Assembly (NCBI GenBank): GCA_001510135.1
Contig: LFER01000006.1
Coordinates: 50,076 to 114,075 of the forward strand
Length of the DNA stretch: 64,000 bases
Reading direction: 5' to 3'
Origin: Alphaproteobacteria bacterium casp-alpha6
GTDB lineage: Bacteria; Pseudomonadota; Alphaproteobacteria; Rhodobacterales; Rhodobacteraceae
The notes beneath the pieces are model-generated. The model was not told the origin of the DNA. It was given only the letters and a program-made list of their open reading frames with translations, and made no database searches. Position numbers and translations under genes: made by a program. Shown here in pieces: positions 17,920-27,389 of this stretch; positions within the stretch are counted from its first letter, which is position 1; each line of letters starts with the position of its first letter.

Positions 17920-18744
17920 ATGCCGCGCCCGCTTCGGATTGCCTGTTTGCAAACAAGACCCATGCCAAGTGTGAATTCCGCCTTGGATGAAGCTTTGCCT
18001 CTTGCCAGACAGGCGGTTTCGGCGGGCGCGCAATTTTTGTTTCTTCCTGAATATTGTGGTGGTTTGGCAAGCGAGGGCGCGGCCCTTGTGCCGCCGGCGC
18101 ATGAGGAAAACGATCATCCGTTTTTGGCATCCTTTCAGGGTTTCGCCCGTGATCATAGCGTCTGGATTATGATCGGGTCGATTGCAGTCAAAGGGAATGC
18201 AGGGAAAATTATCAACCGCGGCTTTGTGCTTGACCCAGAGGGGCGGATCATCAGCCGCTATGATAAGATTCACATGTTTGACATTCAAATCTCTCCAACA
18301 GAGGTTTACCGCGAAAGCGCGCGCGTTGCCCCCGGTGAAGCGAGCTGCCTCATCAGGACGCCCTTTGCGCAGATTGGTCACACGATTTGTTATGATGTGC
18401 GTTTTCCCCATCTCTACCGCGATTTAGCAAAAGCGGGGGCCGAGATTCTTTGTGTTCCTGCGGCATTTACGAAAAAGACAGGGCAAGCCCATTGGCATGT
18501 TCTGAACCGCGCAAGGGCCATTGAAAATGGCGCCTTTGTGGTGTCGTCTTGTGCCGTAGGCGCAGTCGAAGGAGGCGGGGAAGCCTACGGTCTCAGTCTT
18601 ATTATCGATCCTTCGGGGGAGGTGCTTGGTGATGGTGGGGAAACCCCAGGCGTTGTGATGGCCGAAATCGATCTGGATAAAGTGGGCGAAGCGCGTGGGA
18701 AGATCCCAAGCCTCACGCATGACCGCCCCTACAATATGTCTTGA
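17920..18744 (+). CDS. Nitrilase-superfamily amidase (Nit/omega-amidase type)
   Basis: A 274-residue carbon-nitrogen hydrolase with the catalytic trio in place: Glu44 ('LPEYCGG'), Lys116 ('YDKIHMFDI') and Cys157 ('HTICYDVRFPHLYR'). The 'KIHMFD' and 'ICYDVRFP' motifs are those of the Nit1/Nit2 branch, whose members hydrolyse omega-amides such as 2-oxoglutaramate or deaminated glutathione. In this operon it could remove amides formed from transaminated glutamine or glutamylamides. Its ATG lies 2 bases after the previous stop, so translation is coupled. Cytosolic; substrate inferred. Confidence 0.88.
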   Translation: MPRPLRIACLQTRPMPSVNSALDEALPLARQAVSAGAQFLFLPEYCGGLASEGAALVPPAHEENDHPFLASFQGFARDHSVWIMIGSIAVKGNAGKIINRGFVLDPEGRIISRYDKIHMFDIQISPTEVYRESARVAPGEASCLIRTPFAQIGHTICYDVRFPHLYRDLAKAGAEILCVPAAFTKKTGQAHWHVLNRARAIENGAFVVSSCAVGAVEGGGEAYGLSLIIDPSGEVLGDGGETPGVVMAEIDLDKVGEARGKIPSLTHDRPYNMS

Positions 18745-18765
18745 TAATATCGAGGTGAGGTGAGT

Positions 18766-19347
18766 ATGACTTCCGTATCCGCTCTTTTGGGCGACAGCTA
18801 TGTAAAGCATCCTATGAAAGATAGATTTTTAAAGTGGCAATGCCATGTGCGCCAAATGATGATGCGCGATAATTTGGGAAAACCCACAGATGCTGTGTTG
18901 CCGGAGGTTTTTCTTGAAGGTCAGGATAACAGTCTTGGCAGCATTATTACCATCATGAACAAACTGCCTATGTATTCGGAAACACCTGAAATGCTGCATA
19001 TGGCGCGTAAAACCCATGATCCGGCACAGCGGCGCAGTCAGGCTCTGCAATATTTTTCGGCAACCTACTACCAAAAGTACAGCCATTTTTCGGATATTCT
19101 AACTGCGACTTTTCAAGGGGGATCGCAAGGCGCGGCGCAGATCCTCAAAGCGGCTCAGTGTCGGCTCGTCTTTGAAGCCTACTCGCAAAAGTTTGACCTT
19201 TTGTGCCAGGTTGAAGCTTTGTCACAAAGCAATCCGCTTTACGTCTCAACCCTTGCGCACAATCGCCTTTTCAACCCCGATTTGCCGGGGGAAACTCAGG
19301 TTCTTGGATTTGCTCCGGACTGGACTCAGTGCATCGCAGAGCCTTAA
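18766..19347 (+). CDS. Unknown protein at the end of the glx operon
   Basis: About 193 residues from the ATG at 18766, which has GAGGTGAGG just upstream; a GTG at 18760 lies inside that site. Mostly helical in appearance, soluble, with scattered Cys ('WQCHVRQMMMRD', 'AAQCRLVFEA', 'DLLCQVEA') and many Gln and aromatic residues. No family recognised. It follows the nitrilase gene by 21 bases and precedes a hairpin terminator, so it is the last gene of the operon. The function is unknown; the position suggests a link to the amine pathway. Confidence 0.75.
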   Translation: MTSVSALLGDSYVKHPMKDRFLKWQCHVRQMMMRDNLGKPTDAVLPEVFLEGQDNSLGSIITIMNKLPMYSETPEMLHMARKTHDPAQRRSQALQYFSATYYQKYSHFSDILTATFQGGSQGAAQILKAAQCRLVFEAYSQKFDLLCQVEALSQSNPLYVSTLAHNRLFNPDLPGETQVLGFAPDWTQCIAEP

Positions 19348-19377
19348 GGTCTGTTCGGTACCTACCGGCAAAAAAAG

Positions 19378-19396
19378 GGCCGAGACAAGCTCGGCC
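19378..19396. terminator. Hairpin terminator after the glx operon
   Basis: A 7-base-pair stem GGCCGAG / CTCGGCC with loop ACAAG. On the plus strand it ends the glx transcript with only a short TT tail; read on the minus strand it is followed by seven Ts, so it could stop lysR transcription too. Confidence 0.7.
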
Positions 19397-19751
19397 TTAG
19401 TCCAACAGGGAGGTTGAAAACGATACTCATCGCTTTCAATCGTCCATTTAGGCGCTAAAGTGCCGTGTGGCAACCCTGACAGCTATGTTTAAACGTAATT
19501 CCCGATATGCGTTTTTCGCATGGCTGATGCGGTGATTACGCCAAAGTCATAAATTGTATATTGCGTCTCTCTAAGACCCATATGCGGACCCATATGAGTT
19601 AATTCGTCCAATAGACGAACCAACCAAATTTTTTCAATGGCTTGAGCATGCGTTCTGCGATCATGCAAAAAATTGAGCCTTACTGGAAGACGCCGCTATT
19701 CTTGCACCAGTTCAAACTGAAGCGTTCAAAACGTCGTAGCTATGCAAAAAG
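19397..19751. other. Intergenic stretch between glx operon and lysR
   Basis: About 355 bases without a believable gene. A 72-residue plus-strand frame at 19642 lies mostly against lysR and has no features. Nothing else recognised. Confidence 0.45.
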
Positions 19752-20657
19752 TTATGGGCTGACTTCTTGTCGAGATTTGCGCTTGTCCTCCAAGATCTCT
19801 TTTTCCACAAAATCGCGAAAGGCCTCTATGCGTTTTGAATGCCGCAGTTCTTCGGGGTAGGCGAGATAGACGGGAACTTCCATGCTTTCCACATCCGGCA
19901 GAACACGCACCATAGTGTCAATCGCATGTGTGACATAGTCGGGCAACATGCCGATCCCTAAATTGTGAATAGCCGCCTGAAGCACGCCGAAGTAATTATT
20001 AACGGTCAGTGTTGAGCCAATTTCATGGGTCATCAATTCTCTGACAAGGTTTTGTCCGGCGAGAACTTGTGGTGACCTCGGGTTTTGAAAGATCAACCTG
20101 TGGTTTTTCATATCGTCCAATGTTTCTGGTGCGCCATGTCGTGCAATATATTCACGTGTTGCATAGAGGCCGATACGCACAAACATAAGCCGTTTACGAA
20201 TTAGATCCGCCTGAGAGGGTTCTTTCATTCGGATCGCCACATCTGCTTCGCGCATCGGGAGGTCCAAAACACGTTCTTCCATCATGAGATCGATTTTAAG
20301 GTCAGGATATGTTTCGTAAAGTTTGTAAAGGCGTGGGGCCAACCATATCGTCCCGATGCCGGTGGTTGTGGTGACGCGCAGTTCGCCAAAAACCTCTTCT
20401 TCACTGTCCCGTATCCGGGCGGCAGCGGCATCAATGCGTTTGTTCATGGTTTTTGTTGCGTCAAAAAGAAGTTCACCCTGTTCAGTCAAAATCAGGCCGC
20501 GGGCATGACGGTGAAATAAAACCGTGTTCAGACTTTCTTCAAGTGCCCGGATTTGCCGGCTCACGGCGCTTTGTGACAGATGCAAGGTGTCGCCTGCATG
20601 GGTCAAACTGCCCGCGTCGGCGACAGCGTGAAAAATTCTAAGTTTGTCCCAATCCAT
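19752..20657 (-). CDS. LysR-family transcriptional regulator
   Basis: A 301-residue regulator. The N-terminal winged helix-turn-helix is clear ('LRIFHAVADAGSLTHAGDTL', 'LSQSAVSRQIRALEESL'), followed by a periplasmic-binding-like effector domain from ~residue 90. The start Met-Asp-Trp-Asp-Lys and the 'HARGLILTEQGELLFDA' segment resemble the branch found beside indolepyruvate or amino-acid metabolism genes in Rhodobacterales. It is divergent from the indolepyruvate oxidoreductase gene across ~190 bases and is its likely regulator. The ligand is not known. Confidence 0.88.
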   Translation of the reverse strand: MDWDKLRIFHAVADAGSLTHAGDTLHLSQSAVSRQIRALEESLNTVLFHRHARGLILTEQGELLFDATKTMNKRIDAAAARIRDSEEEVFGELRVTTTTGIGTIWLAPRLYKLYETYPDLKIDLMMEERVLDLPMREADVAIRMKEPSQADLIRKRLMFVRIGLYATREYIARHGAPETLDDMKNHRLIFQNPRSPQVLAGQNLVRELMTHEIGSTLTVNNYFGVLQAAIHNLGIGMLPDYVTHAIDTMVRVLPDVESMEVPVYLAYPEELRHSKRIEAFRDFVEKEILEDKRKSRQEVSP

Positions 20658-20848
20658 TTGCGTACCTATTCTTTATCCTTGGACTTTCTGGTTCCTTAAG
20701 TATCATCATGATGTCAAGATGTTACCTCAATAAAGGTGAAATTAACACTGGCCATCCTCAGAAATTGGAATATCATATGTTCTGGACGTAAGTTCATGAG
20801 ACCACACGCTATAAAACAATTATTGGTCATGGCCGACAGGGGTACGAC

Positions 20849-23800
20849 GTGGGAATTCAAAATGTTTCGCTTGCTGATAAATTTGATATCGCAAAGCACA
20901 ACGTTCTGTTGAACGGCACGCAGGCACTTGTTCGCCTCATGATTGCCCAAAAGGCACGCGATACATCGAAAGGCTGGAACACGGCGGGTTACGTGACAGG
21001 CTATCGCGGTTCTCCGCTTGGCGCCGTGGATTTTCAGATGCGGCGTGCCGAAAAAGCGTTAAGTGCCGCAGACATCACCTTTCAAGAGGGATTGAACGAA
21101 GACCTCGCGGTCACCGCCATCTGGGGCGCGCAGCAGGCCGAGTTGCGCGGTGAAGGAAAATACGATGGTGTTTTCGGGCTGTGGTATGGCAAAGGCCCAG
21201 GCGTCGATCGCAGCGGCGATGCCATGCGGCATGCCAATATGGCCGGCAGCAGCGCTAAGGGCGGCGTTATCATGGCGATGGGGGATGACCATACCGGCGA
21301 AAGCTCTACCACCTTGCATCAATCAGATTTTGCGATGCTCGATGCGTATATCCCGATTGTGAGCCCTGCTGGTGTTCAGGAAATCCTCGATTATGGCCAC
21401 TATGCGTTTGAATTATCGCGTTTTTCAGGCCTCTGGGTCGGTCTTAAGACAATGAAAGATACAATTGAGGTCACTTCTGTTGTGGATGCGGATCCGCATA
21501 GAATGAACTTTCAAGTTCCCGATATGGCTCTGCCCGAGGGTGGATTGAACATCCGTCTTGTTGACACACCGGCCGCAATGGAAACGCGTCTGCTTGATCA
21601 CAAGGTCGCTGCGGCCGAAGCTTTTGCACGGGCAAACCGGATGGACAAACGCTTTTTAGGGGCAAAGGGTGCAAAAATTGGCATCGTGGCAGCGGGTAAA
21701 AACTGGCTTGATGTGACCCATGCCATGTCTGCGTTGAACATAGATGAAGCTGAAGCAAAGAAGCTTGGCATCACGACTTATAAGGTGGTGCAAACTTGGC
21801 CCTTAGACAAAGCGTCTTTGCTCGAATGGGCTGATGGGCTCGACCTGATCGTGGTCGTTGAGGAAAAACGCAAACTGATTGAAGGACAAATCAAAGAGGC
21901 GTTATTTGATAATCTGCAAGGTCGGCGCGTTTATGGAGCGACCAAGGGCGATGCCGCAAAACTGTTATTCCATTCCAAGGGTGCATTAGACACACATCAC
22001 ATCGCAGAAGCTTTGGGGCAGATCTTTGTTGAAGAGGGATGCAGCAACGAAAAAATCGAAGGCGGATTGGCAGAGCTTGCAAAAGCGCGCCGCGCCGACA
22101 ACGCCTCTGATATTGCGGCGCGCATCCCTTATTTTTGCGCGGGCTGTCCGCATAACAGTTCGACCAAAGTTCCCAAAGGTGCGCGCGCCTATGCGGGGAT
22201 TGGCTGTCACTTTATGGCTCAGTGGATGGACCGCGCAACTCTAGGTTATACGCATATGGGAGGAGAGGGCGCAAATTGGATTGGAGAAGAACTGTTTTCC
22301 ACACGCGAGCATGTGTTTCAAAACCTTGGAGATGGCACATATAACCACTCTGGGATCCAAGCCATCCGGGCAGCCGTCGCGGCGGGGACCAACATCACTT
22401 ATAAAATCCTCTTTAATGATGCAGTGGCGATGACAGGGGGGCAAAGCAATGACGGTGGGCTTTCAGCGCCGCGCATTGCGCGAGAACTCTCTGCTATGGG
22501 GGTAAGCAAACTTGCCCTTGTTTACGATGACAAAGAAGAGCTTGATTTAAATGCCTTTCCTAAGGGCATGGCGAAACATCATCGCGATGATCTTATGGCA
22601 GTACAAAGTGATTTTGCTGAGTCTAAGGGCGTGTCCGCCATCATCTATGTCCAAACCTGCGCGGCTGAAAAACGCCGCAGACGTAAACGCGGAAATTTCC
22701 CTGATCCGGATCAAAGGATTTTCATTAACCCTGATGTCTGCGAAGGCTGCGGGGATTGTGGAATTCAATCAAATTGTGTTGCACTTACGCCTGTTGAAAC
22801 GGCATTCGGGCGCAAAAGAGCAGTGGACCAATCTGCCTGCAACAAAGATTTTAGCTGTGTCAAAGGATTTTGTCCGTCTTTCGTGACCCTGCATGGTGCA
22901 ACACCTAAAAAGCGTCAGGCAAGGGATTTGGACCTGCCGGACATGCCGATGCCACAGATTAAACCGATAAATGGCACTCATAATATCGTCATTACGGGTG
23001 TTGGTGGTACAGGAGTCGTGACGATTGGTGCCATATTGGCTCAGGCTGCGCATATAGATGGCAAAGGGGCTGGCATGATGGAAATGGCAGGGCTTGCCCA
23101 GAAGGGTGGGGCCGTGCACATCCATTGCCGGCTTGCCGAAACACCCGACGCCATCAGCGCCATTCGTGTCGGTATCGGAGAATGTGATGCTCTGATCGGG
23201 GGTGACCTTGTGGTGTCTTCGGGTGCAAAAACGCTTGGTCTGACAAGCGAAGGGCGTACTGGTGCCGTCGTCAATAGCCATGAAATAGTCACTGGCGAAT
23301 TTACCCGAAACGCGGAATTCAAAATTCCTCAGGACCAATTGCTTTTGAATATGAGCGCCCGTCTGAAGGAAGGATTATCCCTTTTTGACGCGAGTGATCT
23401 TTCACAAGAACTGATGGGAGATTCCATTTTTTCCAATATGATGGTGTTTGGAGCCGCGTGGCAAAATGGGTTGATCCCCTTGAGCCATGATGCCATCCAC
23501 AAGGCGATTGCATTAAATGGTGCTGCAGTGGAGAAAAACCAGCGCGCCTTTGAACTGGGGCGATGGGCCGTTTTTGCACCTGATGAAGCTGCAGAAGTCC
23601 TTTCCCCCAAAACGATTACTTTGCCTGTTCATCTGAATGAAAAAATCAAAACCTTTGATGATCATCTGCGCCGCTATCAAAGCGGTAGGCTTGTGAAGAC
23701 GTTCCATAAGCTCATAGACGGTATATCAGATAGCCACGTGAAAGAAGCGGTCGCGAAAGGCTACCATAAGCTTTTGACCTATAAGGACGAATATGAGGTT

Positions 23801-24256
23801 GCACGACTGCACCTTGAGACCCGCAAAAAGGCAGAGCAAGCCTTTGATGGTGTTGAAAAAATATCTTATCATCTCGCTCCTCCAATTCTTTCAAAAATGG
23901 GTGCAGATGGGCGTCCGGTCAAGCGGATCTTTGGTGGTGTGATAGAACGATTGTTCCCTGTCCTTGCGTCACTTAAATTTCTGCGTTCTACGCCATTTGA
24001 TATCTTTGGTCTGAGTGCAGAGCGAAAAATGGAACGTGATCTGATCCGGCAATATGAACGGGATATGCATGAGGTTCTACCGCAAGTGAATGAGGGCAAC
24101 CGCGATATGATTGTAGCTTTGGCTGAATTACCGCTAAGCATTCGCGGCTTTGGACCGGTCAAACTTGTGAATGAACGAAAAGCAGCGAAGAAGCGAGAAG
24201 ACCTTCTAAATGCTCTGAAGTATCCCAACGAGCACCTAAACCGTGCAGCAGAGTAA
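20849..24256 (+). CDS. Indolepyruvate ferredoxin oxidoreductase, fused alpha/beta type
   Basis: A 1135-residue single-chain 2-oxoacid:ferredoxin oxidoreductase, normal for the proteobacterial fused form. The N-terminal half has the TPP enzyme parts ('YVTGYRGSPLGAVD', 'GVFGLWYGKGPGVDRSGDA', 'GMGDDHTGES'-like region), then a TPP-binding half ('CPHNSSTKVPKGARAYAGIGCH', 'FNDAVAMTGGQ'). A ferredoxin-like patch holds 'CEGCGDCG' and further cysteines (~residues 630-675), and the gamma domain starts at 'ITGVGGTGVVTIGAILAQAA' (~712). It converts aryl pyruvates from aromatic amino acids to aryl-acetyl-CoA. The start is GTG with a weak AGGGG site. No phenylacetate gene cluster is adjacent. Confidence 0.92.
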   Translation: MGIQNVSLADKFDIAKHNVLLNGTQALVRLMIAQKARDTSKGWNTAGYVTGYRGSPLGAVDFQMRRAEKALSAADITFQEGLNEDLAVTAIWGAQQAELRGEGKYDGVFGLWYGKGPGVDRSGDAMRHANMAGSSAKGGVIMAMGDDHTGESSTTLHQSDFAMLDAYIPIVSPAGVQEILDYGHYAFELSRFSGLWVGLKTMKDTIEVTSVVDADPHRMNFQVPDMALPEGGLNIRLVDTPAAMETRLLDHKVAAAEAFARANRMDKRFLGAKGAKIGIVAAGKNWLDVTHAMSALNIDEAEAKKLGITTYKVVQTWPLDKASLLEWADGLDLIVVVEEKRKLIEGQIKEALFDNLQGRRVYGATKGDAAKLLFHSKGALDTHHIAEALGQIFVEEGCSNEKIEGGLAELAKARRADNASDIAARIPYFCAGCPHNSSTKVPKGARAYAGIGCHFMAQWMDRATLGYTHMGGEGANWIGEELFSTREHVFQNLGDGTYNHSGIQAIRAAVAAGTNITYKILFNDAVAMTGGQSNDGGLSAPRIARELSAMGVSKLALVYDDKEELDLNAFPKGMAKHHRDDLMAVQSDFAESKGVSAIIYVQTCAAEKRRRRKRGNFPDPDQRIFINPDVCEGCGDCGIQSNCVALTPVETAFGRKRAVDQSACNKDFSCVKGFCPSFVTLHGATPKKRQARDLDLPDMPMPQIKPINGTHNIVITGVGGTGVVTIGAILAQAAHIDGKGAGMMEMAGLAQKGGAVHIHCRLAETPDAISAIRVGIGECDALIGGDLVVSSGAKTLGLTSEGRTGAVVNSHEIVTGEFTRNAEFKIPQDQLLLNMSARLKEGLSLFDASDLSQELMGDSIFSNMMVFGAAWQNGLIPLSHDAIHKAIALNGAAVEKNQRAFELGRWAVFAPDEAAEVLSPKTITLPVHLNEKIKTFDDHLRRYQSGRLVKTFHKLIDGISDSHVKEAVAKGYHKLLTYKDEYEVARLHLETRKKAEQAFDGVEKISYHLAPPILSKMGADGRPVKRIFGGVIERLFPVLASLKFLRSTPFDIFGLSAERKMERDLIRQYERDMHEVLPQVNEGNRDMIVALAELPLSIRGFGPVKLVNERKAAKKREDLLNALKYPNEHLNRAAE

Positions 24257-24377
24257 AGCGGAACGGTCTGTGGCGGTGTCGCCTGTTCCCTAAGAGACTT
24301 GCGCAGAATCTCTGTGCGGCGTAGAGGGAAATCAGATTGGTTTATGATCATGCGCGCTTGGGGACGGGATAACGAAA

Positions 24378-25190
24378 ATGGCGATAGGCATCTTTGATTC
24401 AGGTATGGGTGGGTTGACGGTGCTTGATCGGGTGGTTGCCAAAATGCCGGACACGCCGTTTGTTTATTATGCTGATAGCGCACACGCGCCATATGGGGTG
24501 CGTGACGCAGATGAAATCTTTGATCTTACAACTTCCGCCGTGTCGCGCCTATGGGAAGAGGGTTGTGATCTAGTGATATTGGCCTGTAATACGGCGTCTG
24601 CCGCAGCTTTGCGGCGTATACAGGAAAGTTGGCTTCCCAGAGAGAAACGTGTTCTTGGGGTCTTTGTGCCCCTGATCGAAGCGCTGACTGAACGCAACTG
24701 GGGAGACAATTCGCCGCCTCGAGAGGTAGCAGTGAAAAACGTAGCCCTTTTTGCCACCCCTGCAACTGTGGCAAGCCGTGCGTTTCAGAGAGAACTTGCA
24801 TTTCGTGCGATTGGTGTGGATGTGGAAGCGCAATCATGCGGCGGCGTGGTCGATGCGATCGAAGAGGGGGATATGATCCTCGCCGAAGCCCTTGTGCGCA
24901 GTCATGTAGCGGCGCTTTTGCGTAAAATGCCCCATCCGCAGTCTGCCATATTGGGATGCACTCATTATCCCTTGTTGGAGGATGTGTTTCAATCTGCTCT
25001 TGGAAATGACGTCAAAGTATTTTCGCAGGCTGCTCTTGTGGCGGACAGCCTAAAGGATTATCTACATCGTCATCCTGATATGTACGGAGAAGGTAACGTG
25101 TCAAAGTTTCTTACAACAGGTCGCCCGCAGCACGTCTCTGACCGTGCGACGCAGTTTTTGCGACGACAAATTGTATTTGAAGCCGTTTAA
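24378..25190 (+). CDS. murI: Glutamate racemase
   Basis: A 270-residue aspartate/glutamate racemase family enzyme that makes D-glutamate for peptidoglycan. The cofactor-independent active site is intact: Asp7-Ser8 in 'IFDSGMGGL', the first catalytic Cys in '[13 protein letters not shown]' and the second in '[13 protein letters not shown]'. Length is normal. It is followed by argC with ~30 bases between and probably forms a transcription unit with argC and ccmE. Cytosolic and expected to be essential. Confidence 0.93.
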   Translation: MAIGIFDSGMGGLTVLDRVVAKMPDTPFVYYADSAHAPYGVRDADEIFDLTTSAVSRLWEEGCDLVILACNTASAAALRRIQESWLPREKRVLGVFVPLIEALTERNWGDNSPPREVAVKNVALFATPATVASRAFQRELAFRAIGVDVEAQSCGGVVDAIEEGDMILAEALVRSHVAALLRKMPHPQSAILGCTHYPLLEDVFQSALGNDVKVFSQAALVADSLKDYLHRHPDMYGEGNVSKFLTTGRPQHVSDRATQFLRRQIVFEAV

Positions 25191-25221
25191 ACCGTCCTTA
25201 CCCTTAAAATCAGAGAAGATT

Positions 25222-26250
25222 ATGACCCATAAAATAGCGATTATTGGTGCTTCGGGCTATACCGGAGCAGAACTTATACGGATCATTGCGACCCATCCAA
25301 CCTTTGAAATTGTGTCACTTGTTGCCAATAGCAAAGCAGGAAAACCGATGTCAGAGGTGTTTCCGCATCTGCGCCACTTAAACCTTCCGGAGCTCTCCAA
25401 ATTAGAAGATGTGGATTTTTCTGCCATTGATCTGTGTTTTTGTGCGCTTCCTCATAAAACCTCGCAGGAAGTGATCTCACAATTACCGCGGGATCTAAAG
25501 ATCATAGATCTTAGTGCGGATTTCAGACTGCGCGATCCTGCGGCATATGAAAAATGGTACGGGAATCCTCATATTGCGCCAGAGACCCAGAAAGAGGCGG
25601 TTTACGGGCTCACCGAATTTTATCGTGATGAGATTGCCAAAGCGCGCCTTGTTGCCGGCACGGGGTGCAACTCTGCCACGGGACAATTCATGCTGCGCCC
25701 TTTGCTCAGTGCAGATGTAATTGACACTGATGACATTATTTTGGACATGAAATGCGCAGTTTCGGGGGCGGGCAGGGCGCCGAAAGAGAACTTGCTCCAC
25801 TCTGAACTTTCAGAGGGCTATAATGCTTATGCCGTGGGTGGAACACACCGTCATTTGGGCGAATTTGATCAGGAATTCAGCGCGATTGCTGGAAAACCCG
25901 TGAAAATTCAATTTACCCCGCATTTAATTCCGGCCAATCGCGGGATATTGGCAACGGGATACGTGCATGGGGATCCACAAGACGTGCATAATGCGCTGGT
26001 GCGTGCGTATAAGGATGAACCTTTCTTGTCCGTTCTCCCGTTTGGTTCTATGCCCAGCACGCATCATGTTCGGGGATCGAATTTCTGCCATATAGGTGTC
26101 ACAGGAGACAGAATAGAAGGGCGCGCCATCGTGGTTGGTGTGATGGACAATCTGACCAAAGGCAGCAGTGGACAGGCAGTGCAGAATGCCAATTTGATGC
26201 TTGGAGAAGAGGAAACATCAGGACTCTTGATGGCACCACTTTTCCCGTGA
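25222..26250 (+). CDS. argC: N-acetyl-gamma-glutamyl-phosphate reductase
   Basis: A 342-residue enzyme of arginine synthesis that reduces N-acetylglutamyl phosphate with NADPH. The Rossmann motif '[15 protein letters not shown]' opens the protein and the catalytic Cys lies in '[13 protein letters not shown]' near residue 150; '[13 protein letters not shown]' carries the active-site His. The frame extends upstream to 25144 inside murI, but homologues start at 'MTHKIAIIG', preceded by AGAGAAG. Length fits the type 1 family. Confidence 0.95.
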   Translation: MTHKIAIIGASGYTGAELIRIIATHPTFEIVSLVANSKAGKPMSEVFPHLRHLNLPELSKLEDVDFSAIDLCFCALPHKTSQEVISQLPRDLKIIDLSADFRLRDPAAYEKWYGNPHIAPETQKEAVYGLTEFYRDEIAKARLVAGTGCNSATGQFMLRPLLSADVIDTDDIILDMKCAVSGAGRAPKENLLHSELSEGYNAYAVGGTHRHLGEFDQEFSAIAGKPVKIQFTPHLIPANRGILATGYVHGDPQDVHNALVRAYKDEPFLSVLPFGSMPSTHHVRGSNFCHIGVTGDRIEGRAIVVGVMDNLTKGSSGQAVQNANLMLGEEETSGLLMAPLFP

Positions 26251-26265
26251 TAACATTGGGTTAAG

Positions 26266-26709
26266 ATGAGAAGCTTACGTAAAAAAAGACGGATCCAAAT
26301 TATTTTGCTGAGCGTTTTTGCCTTGGCGGTTTCAACTGCGTTGATCGGTTATGCGATGCGGGATGGCATCAATTATTTTCGCTCGCCCTCTCAGGTAGTT
26401 GAAACGCCCCCAAGCAAAGACGAAGTGTTTCGCATTGGCGGGCTTGTCGAAGGAGGATCTATCCGGCGTTCACAAACGGGTTTGATCCAATTTCGTGTCA
26501 GCGATGGGGGGGCCGTAGTTGAGGTCCAGTTCAAAGGTGTCCTACCAGATCTTTTTGCAGAAAACCAAGGGATGATCGGTACGGGGCAATTGATAGATGG
26601 TGTTTTTGTGGCTTCAGAAATTCTCGCCAAACACGACGAAACTTATATGCCGAAAGAAGTGATTGACGCGCTTAAAGAGCAGGGCGTGTATCAGGGTTCG
26701 TCTAACTAA
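26266..26709 (+). CDS. ccmE: Cytochrome c maturation heme chaperone
   Basis: A 147-residue CcmE. It has an N-terminal signal anchor (residues ~10-30) and a periplasmic OB-fold; the heme-attaching His is in 'ILAKHDETYMPKEV' at about residue 123, followed by the conserved Tyr. It takes heme from CcmABCD and hands it to CcmF/CcmH. It follows argC by 15 bases. It is separated from ccmF by the endolysin/holin pair. Confidence 0.95.
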   Translation: MRSLRKKRRIQIILLSVFALAVSTALIGYAMRDGINYFRSPSQVVETPPSKDEVFRIGGLVEGGSIRRSQTGLIQFRVSDGGAVVEVQFKGVLPDLFAENQGMIGTGQLIDGVFVASEILAKHDETYMPKEVIDALKEQGVYQGSSN

Positions 26710-26777
26710 GCGTACGTTGCGTTCAGACAGTTTTTAGGTCTTTCAGCCAGTCTTTTGTCATTTGTCAGGAGACAGCC

Positions 26778-27389
26778 GTGCAAAACATCAAAAATATGGC
26801 CAAGGCTATTGTGCAGCGTGAAGGTGGGTATGTTTTTCATCCAAATGACCCCAGCGGGGCTACATAATACGGAGTGACTCTTGCAACCTTGAGGCAGCTT
26901 GGCCTTGACGTCAATGGCGACCAAATAATTGATGAACAAGATGTCAAAGATCTTTCAAGCGAGAAAGCTATCGACATATATGTTGAACATTATTTCAACA
27001 AACCAAACATTTCCCTTTTACCTGATATCGTACATGAAAATGTTTTTGATATGTATGTGAATTCAGGGCGTCACGCGGTGCGTTTGTTTCAGCAACTTCT
27101 CTGCGATATGGGAACCTTGATTTCCGTGGACGGGAAAATCGGGCCACAAACCCAAAAAGCTGGCGAGCGCTTCGCTCAGGCGGCGCCAGATCATCTGAAC
27201 GATGCATATGCGATTGTACGGCGGAACTATTATCTTTCTCTTGGCGATGAGAGACCAAGTTTACGTAAATTTGCGCGCACAAATGGGGGCGAAAAAGGGG
27301 GCTGGGTGATCCGTGCGGAAGGCTTCATGTCGCCTAAATATCGCCTGAGTTCATTGGAATTCCAGATGAGGGTCTCAAAATGGGTATAA
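26778..27389 (+). pseudogene. GTA-type endolysin (GH108 muramidase), broken by an in-frame TAA
   Basis: A GTG start at 26778 with a strong CAGGAG site 6 bases upstream opens a frame that reads 'IVQREGGYVFHPNDPSGAT', then TAA at 26865-26867, then 'YGVTLATLRQLGLD' and on to 27389 in the same frame. GH108 N-acetylmuramidases have an unbroken 'EGGY...GGAT-K/N-YGVT' motif here, with the catalytic Glu in EGGY, so the stop replaces one Lys/Asn-type codon. The C-terminal peptidoglycan-binding part ('ISVDGKIGPQTQKA') is intact. The gene overlaps the holin start, as in the RcGTA lysis pair rcc00555/rcc00556. A restart at the GTG at 26874 would lack the catalytic Glu. Either the gene was lost recently or there is a base-call error. 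Confidence 0.82.
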
